64,000 nt of DNA, from assembly GCA_004295045.1 (NCBI GenBank), contig SHND01000059.1:62001-126000 (forward strand). Direction: 5' to 3'. Numbering within the stretch: position 1 is the first letter of the stretch; the number at the start of each line of letters is the position of its first letter. The position numbers and the translations under genes were made by a program. Below, in pieces: positions 58,603 to 64,000 of this stretch. The notes beneath the pieces were generated by a model. The model ran no database searches, had not been told where the DNA came from, and saw only the letters and a program-made list of their open reading frames with translations. The stretch comes from Chloroflexota bacterium. GTDB lineage: Bacteria; Chloroflexota; Anaerolineae; UBA4142; SHND01.

Positions 58603-60672
58603 TTATTCCATCACTTTCCGAACCGCCGCGATCACATCGCGCGTTTGCGGAATCGCGTATTCCTCCAGCGCAGGACTCGCGGGAACCGGCACATCGGCAG
58701 ACGCCACACGCACAATCGGCGCATCCAAGTAATCGAACGCGAGATCGTTCACCGTCGCCAGCAACTCGGCGTTGAACCCCGTATTCTTGTATCCTTCGGA
58801 AAGAATTACCACGCGTCCCGTTTTTTGCACCGACGTCACAAGCGTTGCCGTATCGAGCGGTTTCAAAGTGCGCAAATCAATCACCTCGACATCAATGCCT
58901 TCGTTTGCAAGTTCTTCCGCCGCTTCCAACGCGCGCAGCACCATCCGCGAGTACGCAATGATCGTCACATCGTTACCCGCGCGTTTCACGTCCGCGACGC
59001 CGAGCGGAATAATGTATTCTTCTTCCGGCACGGGACCTTTTTCGCCGTACAACATTTTGTGTTCAATGAACATCACGAGATTGTCTTGACGTATCGCCGC
59101 TTTTAACAAACCTTTGGCATCGTACGGCGTTGCAGGCATCACAACATACAAGCCGGGAAAATGTGTCCAGATTGCTTCGAGCGACTGCGAATGCTGCGCC
59201 GCGACGCCGCGTCCCGCGCCGCCTTCCGTCCTCAAAACAAACGGCATGATGCTCTTGCCGCCGAACATGTAACGATTCTTCGCGCCTTGATTCGCCAACT
59301 GATCGGCGGACAACAAAGTGAAATCAATGTACATGATTTCATTTACGGGACGCATTCCGGTCATTGCCGCGCCGACGCCAACGCCCGCGATGGCAGATTC
59401 ACTGATGGGCGTTTCGCGGATGCGCTCGGGCCCAAATTTTTCCAACAGCCCGCGCGTCGCGCCGTACGCGCCGCCATAAATACCAATGTCTTCGCCCATC
59501 ACAAAAACGCGTTCATCGCGTTTCATTTCTTCTTCGAGCGCTTCGTTGATGGCTTGCCAGTAGGGAATTTGGCGCGTCGTTTTGTCCGCGCGAATTTTTT
59601 CGCGCAGCGCGCGTTCCGTTTCGATCTCCGCCGCGCCAAATTTCGATGGCGCGAACAATCCGTCAAACAAATTTTTCGGGTCGGGATTCGGACTCTCTTG
59701 CAACGCGAATTTCAACGCGCGTTCAATTTCTGCGCGTGCGAGTTGTTCGATCTCATCCAATTCGGTTTGTGTCGCCAAATCTGCTTCCAATATTTTTTGC
59801 GACAGCACAAGGATCGGGTCGCGTTCTTTCCATTGCGCTTCCTCTTGACGCGTGCGATAGGCGCGCGGGTCACTGCGCGAATGTCCGTACCAGCGATAGG
59901 TTTTACATTCGATCAATGTGGGACCATCCCCGCGCCGCGCGCGTTCCGCCGCTTTACCCACCGCGTCGCGCACCGCAAACACATCCATTCCATCCACCAC
60001 GACGCCGGGAATGTCGTACGCGTTCGCGCGATGCGCCGCGTCGGGAACTTTGGTGACGGTATGCCACGGCACGCTCATCGCGTACATGTTATTTTCAACA
60101 ATGTAAATCACGGGCAAATTCCAAATGGACGCCATATTGAGCGATTCATGAAAGATGCCGTTGTTCACCGCGCCGTCGCCAAAGAAACAGAGCACAATGC
60201 CATCGCGTTTTTGCATTTTCAATGACAAGCCCGCGCCCGTCGCCACCGGAATGTTTCCGCCCACGATGCCGGTTGCGCCGAGATTGCCGCGCGAGGTGTC
60301 GGCAATGTGCATTGAGCCGCCGCGTCCGCGCGAATAGCCCGTTTCTTTGCCCGCAAGCTCCGCCATCATTTTGTCGAGATGCGTTTGACGTTCGGCGTCA
60401 CTGCGCGCGAGATGCGCGCCGTGCGCGAGACAATGCCCGTGTCCGCGATGCGTGCTGGTGATGAAATCGCCCGGGCGAAAATTCGCCAGCGCGCCGATTG
60501 CCACCGCTTCTTCGCCCGCGTACAAATGCACCGTGCCTTTGATTTTGTTCGTCGTGAGCAATTCGTACACGGCATCTTCAAACAAACGAATTTCCCACAT
60601 CTGGCGCAAATATTCGAGCGCCTCTGTTTTGGGAAAAGTCCATACCCGTTCCTGTACAAGCATCGTTCCCAT
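58603..60672 (-). CDS. Fused E1 alpha-beta subunit of a 2-oxoacid dehydrogenase
   Basis: About 689 residues in a single chain, where most bacteria with the alpha2beta2 form have two genes. The alpha half (about 1-330) has GETGYSRGRGGSMHIAD and the thiamine motif GDGAVNNGIFHES with NN about 27 residues on. The beta half (about 350-689) begins with EALEEEMKRDERVFVMGEDI and includes GGKSIMPFVLRTEGGAG. The join lies near residues 335-355 in a charged linker. It decarboxylates a 2-oxo acid and reductively acylates the lipoyl group of E2, whose gene follows immediately. AGGGAGG precedes the ATG at 60672. Confidence 0.93.
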   Translation of the reverse strand: MGTMLVQERVWTFPKTEALEYLRQMWEIRLFEDAVYELLTTNKIKGTVHLYAGEEAVAIGALANFRPGDFITSTHRGHGHCLAHGAHLARSDAERQTHLDKMMAELAGKETGYSRGRGGSMHIADTSRGNLGATGIVGGNIPVATGAGLSLKMQKRDGIVLCFFGDGAVNNGIFHESLNMASIWNLPVIYIVENNMYAMSVPWHTVTKVPDAAHRANAYDIPGVVVDGMDVFAVRDAVGKAAERARRGDGPTLIECKTYRWYGHSRSDPRAYRTRQEEAQWKERDPILVLSQKILEADLATQTELDEIEQLARAEIERALKFALQESPNPDPKNLFDGLFAPSKFGAAEIETERALREKIRADKTTRQIPYWQAINEALEEEMKRDERVFVMGEDIGIYGGAYGATRGLLEKFGPERIRETPISESAIAGVGVGAAMTGMRPVNEIMYIDFTLLSADQLANQGAKNRYMFGGKSIMPFVLRTEGGAGRGVAAQHSQSLEAIWTHFPGLYVVMPATPYDAKGLLKAAIRQDNLVMFIEHKMLYGEKGPVPEEEYIIPLGVADVKRAGNDVTIIAYSRMVLRALEAAEELANEGIDVEVIDLRTLKPLDTATLVTSVQKTGRVVILSEGYKNTGFNAELLATVNDLAFDYLDAPIVRVASADVPVPASPALEEYAIPQTRDVIAAVRKVME

Positions 60673-60692
60673 AAAAAATTCCTCCCTGAAAG

Positions 60693-61607
60693 TCACCCTA
60701 TGCCGCCTGCCGCGCCCCACGCCGCGCCCAAAATCCCCGCGTCGTTGCCCAATTCGCCGACCATGATTTTGATGCGTGACGCGGTGGTTGGATACGAATA
60801 GCGCGGCACCGCCTGACGCGCGGGTTCGAGCAACAAATCCCCCGCTTTGACGACACTGCCGAACAATACGAACGTGTCAATATCGTTCAACATCGCCATC
60901 GTCGCAATCGCCGCTCCGAGCGCGCGCCCGGCGCGCTGAAGGACGCGCCGCGCGATTTCGTCGCCGTTGTGCGCGGCGCGCGCAATTTCCTCGCCCGATT
61001 CCACATTCCGGCGCGTCGCATAGTTGTATGCATTCACAATCGCGGGACCGCTCGCGAACACTTCCACGCAGCCCGTCGCGCCGCACCTGCAAATCGGTCC
61101 CTCCAAATCAACGGTGATGTGTCCGATTTCGCCAGCCGCGTCATGGTCGCCGCGATACAGTTTGCCGTCAACAATCATCGCCGCGCCGATGCCTGTGCCG
61201 ATGATGATGAGCGCCATAGATTTTGCGCCGCGTCCCGCGCCGAAATGAAATTCGCCGAGCGCGGAAGCTTTCGCGTCGTGTTCGAGCGAAACGGGCAGCC
61301 CGACGCGTTCGCTCACCATTTGCGCGAACGGCACATTGCGCCAGCCCGTGAGATTTGGCGGATAAATCAACGTGCCAGTCGTGTGATCGAGCGGACCCGG
61401 CGCGCACATGCCGATTGACGAGACGGTTGCGCCGCTTGGCAATTGCGCCAACAATTCGCGTGTGTGTTCGGCGATGCGGTCCGCCGCCTGTTCAGGTCCT
61501 TGGAGCGCGCGTGTTTCGTCCTGATTGCGCGCGACAATTTTCCATTCAGGCGAAATCAAACCGCACTTGAAAGAAGTTGCGCCAAGATCAATGCCGAGAT
61601 GCCACAT
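60693..61607 (-). CDS. ROK-family sugar kinase (glucokinase-like)
   Basis: About 304 residues. The ATP phosphate motif is HLGIDLGATSFK at the N-terminus. The ROK zinc motif CRCGATGCVE is present, and GTGIGAAMIVDGKLY lies in the sugar-binding half. Such proteins phosphorylate glucose or N-acetyl sugars, or act as repressors when fused to HTH; no HTH is present here, so a kinase is likely. I start at the ATG at 61607. It is the third gene of an operon after an RPE-like epimerase and a Gfo/Idh oxidoreductase, and is followed by the E1 gene. Confidence 0.9.
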   Translation of the reverse strand: MWHLGIDLGATSFKCGLISPEWKIVARNQDETRALQGPEQAADRIAEHTRELLAQLPSGATVSSIGMCAPGPLDHTTGTLIYPPNLTGWRNVPFAQMVSERVGLPVSLEHDAKASALGEFHFGAGRGAKSMALIIIGTGIGAAMIVDGKLYRGDHDAAGEIGHITVDLEGPICRCGATGCVEVFASGPAIVNAYNYATRRNVESGEEIARAAHNGDEIARRVLQRAGRALGAAIATMAMLNDIDTFVLFGSVVKAGDLLLEPARQAVPRYSYPTTASRIKIMVGELGNDAGILGAAWGAAGGIG

Positions 61608-61640
61608 AGCCGCTGGCAGATGCAATCGCAAGCGATTGCC

Positions 61641-61661
61641 GCAGATAGCAGATAGCAGATG
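61641..61661. repeat. Heptanucleotide array (GCAGATA), 3 units
   Basis: GCAGATA, GCAGATA, GCAGATG on the plus strand. Related inverted words (GCTATCTGCT) follow at about 61680, giving a partly palindromic gap between the ROK and Gfo/Idh genes. Confidence 0.75.
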
Positions 61662-61681
61662 GTTTTGCCATCGGCCATGCG

Positions 61682-62827
61682 CTATCTGCTATTCGCCTTT
61701 TCATACGCTTTATCAATAATTTCATGTACGCGCAGTCCATCCGTCGCATCCGGCGCGAACGGTTTGTTTTCGACGACAGCGCGGAGGAATTGATAAATGT
61801 TTTCCGCGTGCGTGCGGTTCCAGCCGAGAATGCTGCGCGGGGGCGGAACAGCCGCTCCGTGATACTGCGTTCCCGTCGGAATGCGTGTCCAACCTTGCGT
61901 CGCCGAATTCGCGGTGGCATCGAAAAATTGCAAAACGTTTCCATCCTGCAAACTAAATTTGATTGCGCCGCGTGCGCCGTAAATTTGAACGTTCAAATCA
62001 TCCACCGCGCCCGCTGCAAAACGCGTGACGAAAATTGTGCCTTGCGCGCCATTTTTCATCCGCGCGTTCAGCCACGCTGCATCATCCACATCCACAAGCT
62101 CTTGTCTCTCGTCTCCCGCTGCTCGCTTCTCGTCTCTCGCCTCTCGTTTCTCGTTCCCCGCATCAACAGGTCTCTCTGTCACATACGTTCGCGTAACCGC
62201 ATTCACATTCTCAAACTCGCCAAGCAAATACCGCGCCATGTCAATCGCATGTGAACCCAAATCCACGAGCGCGCCGCCGCCCGCTTGCGAACGACGCAAA
62301 CGCCAACTCATTGCGCGATGCGGATTTTGATAGCCCGTGTGCATAAAGTCAATCTGAAAATGATAAATATGCCCGAGCGTGTCTTCGGAAATCAATTTTT
62401 GCGCGCGCATCATCGCAGGCACAAAGCGATAATTGAACACCATGCCGACGCGAACATTGGCTGCACGCGCGGCGTCCACAATTTCTTGCGCTTGGTCCGC
62501 ATTCAACGCGAGCGGTTTATCTACAATGACATGTTTGCCGGCGCGAATCGCCGCGAGAATCGCGGGACGATGGGCGAAGTTCGGCAAGCACACATCAACG
62601 ATTTGAACATCATCGCGCGCGACAAGCTCGTCAATGTTCGTCGTCCACGCGCGAAAATTTGCAGCGCGCGCCGCGTTCTGCGCCGTTTCCGCGCGCGTGG
62701 TACAAATCGCGGCGAGTTCGATGGGGGGCAATGTGTTGGGGTAATAATGGGGAATTTCGCGATAGGCAAGCGCGTGTACTTGACCGATCATGCCGAAACC
62801 GATGAGACCGATGCCGAGTGAATTCAT
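61682..62827 (-). CDS. Gfo/Idh/MocA-family oxidoreductase with repeat-coded insertion
   Basis: A 381-residue NAD(P)-dependent dehydrogenase of sugars or cyclitols. The Rossmann motif is GLIGFGMIGQVHALAY, the signature lysine is in IVDKPLALNADQAQE, and the substrate domain has GGGALVDLGSHAIDMARYLLG. A charged low-complexity stretch, NEKREARDEKRAAGDERQE at about 226-244, interrupts the second domain. It is coded by seven 7-nt units (62104-62152). It starts 2 nt after the RPE-like stop, so the two are coupled. It probably interconverts a sugar ketone/alcohol before the ROK kinase acts. Confidence 0.9.
   Translation of the reverse strand: MNSLGIGLIGFGMIGQVHALAYREIPHYYPNTLPPIELAAICTTRAETAQNAARAANFRAWTTNIDELVARDDVQIVDVCLPNFAHRPAILAAIRAGKHVIVDKPLALNADQAQEIVDAARAANVRVGMVFNYRFVPAMMRAQKLISEDTLGHIYHFQIDFMHTGYQNPHRAMSWRLRRSQAGGGALVDLGSHAIDMARYLLGEFENVNAVTRTYVTERPVDAGNEKREARDEKRAAGDERQELVDVDDAAWLNARMKNGAQGTIFVTRFAAGAVDDLNVQIYGARGAIKFSLQDGNVLQFFDATANSATQGWTRIPTGTQYHGAAVPPPRSILGWNRTHAENIYQFLRAVVENKPFAPDATDGLRVHEIIDKAYEKANSR
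62104..62152. repeat. Heptanucleotide array (GAGAAAC family) inside a gene, 7 units
   Basis: Seven consecutive 7-nt units, on the minus strand GAGAAAC, GAGAGGC, GAGAGAC, GAGAAGC, GAGCAGC, GGGAGAC, GAGAGAC. It is coding within the Gfo/Idh gene. Unit and period match the intergenic array at 27285-27326. Confidence 0.85.
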
Positions 62828-62828
62828 C

Positions 62829-63635
62829 TCACCCTTTCAGACCGCGCGGCGTACGAAATTTTTCACCGGCGTCATCTAACGCTGTGCGTACGCGCGCCAC
62901 TGCGTTCGAAATATCGCCATTGCCCGGCGCTAATTTTCCGTGCGAACCTTTTAACAGCGGTGACGACATTTCCGCAACCGTCATTCCCAATTGCACAAAT
63001 TCCGCGCAGTTGTTTGCATTCACGCCGCCGTCCATCATCAAATCCACCTGCTCTTCCAAACCCACCGCGATGATCATGTCGTGCAATTGCTTTAACTGTT
63101 TGCCGAAGGTCGGATTGACGATATGCGGACTGTGTCCCGCTTGCGGCGGTTTCCAAAACGGATACCACGTTTCATATTCGACGATATCAACAAACGGAAT
63201 GAGCGCCTCGAAATTTTGCATGGGGATTCCTTCCCAGCCCCACACGCCCACTTTCAAGCCATGTTCCTTGATGAAAAAAATATGCTCGACAATCGTTTCG
63301 CCGCACGTCTCGATCGGCAGTGAAATCAAATTCACGCCCGCATCCATCATCTGGCGCAGTTGTTCCTGCGTCGGACGAACCATTTGCAGCTGCGCCTCGA
63401 TTTCCAGTTTCGTGCTTGCGCGCGCCGCTTCGAGAATATCAATTCCGCCGCGCGGCATTCCAAATTGCATGTACGCGCCGTCGCGCACTTCGATATGAAT
63501 CCAGTCCGCGCCCGCGCTTTCCAATTCTTGAATTTGCGCGCCGAGCACGGAATAATCTGCCCAGAACAAGCCCGCCGCGAGTTTCACGCGTTGGCGCGGC
63601 TTGCCAATTTTACTTTCGACTTGGTTGCTCACCAT
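62829..63635 (-). CDS. Ribulose-phosphate 3-epimerase-like TIM-barrel protein
   Basis: About 268 residues with the RPE fold. Visible motifs are WADYSVLGAQIQELESAGADW, IHIEVRDGAYMQFG in place of the usual MDG, and VDLMMDGGVNANNC near the phosphate site. Because the N-terminal acidic and His metal ligands differ from true RPE, it may act on another sugar phosphate or a ketose. I start at the ATG at 63635 instead of a longer frame from 63689. It is the first gene of the operon leading to Gfo/Idh, ROK and the E1-E2 genes. Confidence 0.78.
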   Translation of the reverse strand: MVSNQVESKIGKPRQRVKLAAGLFWADYSVLGAQIQELESAGADWIHIEVRDGAYMQFGMPRGGIDILEAARASTKLEIEAQLQMVRPTQEQLRQMMDAGVNLISLPIETCGETIVEHIFFIKEHGLKVGVWGWEGIPMQNFEALIPFVDIVEYETWYPFWKPPQAGHSPHIVNPTFGKQLKQLHDMIIAVGLEEQVDLMMDGGVNANNCAEFVQLGMTVAEMSSPLLKGSHGKLAPGNGDISNAVARVRTALDDAGEKFRTPRGLKG

Positions 63636-63666
63636 GGGGGATTTAAAATTTTTGATTTGAGATATG

Positions 63667-63715
63667 AGATTGCGGATGGCAAATTGCAAATGGCTTGTGG
63701 CAGATGGCGAGAAAC
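63667..63715. repeat. Heptanucleotide array (AGATGGC/AAATTGC mixed), 7 units
   Basis: AGATTGC, GGATGGC, AAATTGC, AAATGGC, TTGTGGC, AGATGGC, GAGAAAC in exact 7-nt phase. It lies in the leader of the RPE-like gene and includes one GAGAAAC unit, linking two array types. Confidence 0.8.
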
Positions 63716-63850
63716 GCGAAAGGTGTGTAGCAGTTGTTCTCTAACGCCGCAAGACGAAAAACGAGAAACGCGTTTGAATAAACGATTCGCAATTTGCATT
63801 GTCGCGTGGCGCGAGAGTGTAGCACTGAAAAGGAAATTGGCAAAGGGAAA

Positions 63851-63887
63851 AAAGAACGCGTGCGCCAGATTCTTTTCGGCGCACGCG
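63851..63887 (-). terminator. Terminator of the gene entering from the right
   Basis: On the minus strand CGCGTGCGCC pairs with GGCGCACGCG (arms 63878-63887 and 63857-63866) around an 11-nt loop, then TTCTTTTTT. It ends the transcript of the partial gene at 63893. Confidence 0.88.
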
Positions 63888-63892
63888 ATTTT

Positions 63893-64000
63893 TTATTGCG
63901 ATTCAATTTCGGTGGAAGCAAGCGTTGGTGTCGGCAAACGCCCGCGTTCCGGCGGACGCGTGTCCTCGTTCGCGTACGCAGGCTGAGGCGCGCGTCCGCT
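63893..64000 (-). CDS. Partial gene at the right edge (C-terminus only)
   Basis: An open frame of 35 residues reading in from the window end and closing with TAA at 63893, right before a strong terminator. The visible part (ending RLPTPTLASTEIESQ) is Pro/Thr/Arg-rich, like the tail of a secreted or membrane protein. It is too short to identify. Confidence 0.6.
   Translation of the reverse strand, partial: SGRAPQPAYANEDTRPPERGRLPTPTLASTEIESQ

Noticed and set aside
59161..60225. A 354-residue plus-strand frame
   Set aside because: It is antisense to the E1 gene with its well-conserved motifs and is an effect of codon bias in CGCG-rich coding sequence.

Overview
The window reads as a chromosomal segment of a free-living bacterium, most likely a Chloroflexota (Anaerolineae-like) lineage. 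The pointers are two SARP/BTAD regulators, one of them a giant BTAD-cyclase-STAND-WD40 protein; a fused pyruvate-dehydrogenase-type E1; many P/T-rich lipoproteins; CGCG-rich coding sequence; and dispersed heptanucleotide repeats. This assignment is inference. I recognised no rRNA or tRNA gene and no CRISPR array.

Layout. (1) 1-3.2 kb, minus strand: the edge of a contractile-injection or phage-tail-like locus, with a BTAD regulator, a small protein and a tail sheath. A SARP-style tandem heptamer operator and a terminator sit between regulator and structural genes. The rest of the locus lies left of the window. (2) 3.7-13 kb, minus: two SulP anion permeases and an arylsulfatase. Between them a BcnI/MvaI-type restriction-modification pair has replaced the middle of an older adenine methyltransferase gene, whose two ends survive on either side. 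(3) 13-24 kb: a GT4 glycosyltransferase, a two-domain nucleotidyltransferase-like protein, an orphan antitoxin, then a long compact minus-strand operon (two MFS transporters, a pentameric-channel-like protein, an arginase-family protein, HAD, MOSC, YrdB). (4) 24-27 kb: surface polysaccharide genes (GtrA, O-antigen ligase, UDP-glucuronate decarboxylase-like). (5) 28-33 kb: the giant signalling protein, split by a one-base frameshift in a G run. (6) 33-41 kb: a PIN/Phd toxin-antitoxin pair, MurA, a peptide-binding lipoprotein, GNAT, NUDIX, a LysM lipoprotein and an anaerobic sulfatase maturase. (7) 41-53.6 kb, all plus strand: small membrane and stress-type proteins (TRIC, GAP, MscS, DUF6325, SHOCT, DUF1269), a second adenine methyltransferase and a GH63-like glucosidase. 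(8) 53.7-64 kb: a DegT aminotransferase and an MDR dehydrogenase, diverging from each other, an unknown protein, and a minus-strand operon running from an RPE-like epimerase through Gfo/Idh and ROK to fused E1 and E2 of a 2-oxoacid dehydrogenase. The window ends inside another minus-strand gene.

How the parts may work together. The sulfatase carries a Cys-type formylglycine motif. The radical-SAM maturase can activate such enzymes without oxygen, and the two SulP carriers could move released sulfate, so the window holds most of a sulfate-ester system. Each BTAD protein has tandem 7+4 nt repeats close to its gene, which suggests local SARP-type control. At eight or more places short tandem arrays with an exact 7-nt period occur, several inside reading frames, where they add low-complexity peptide.
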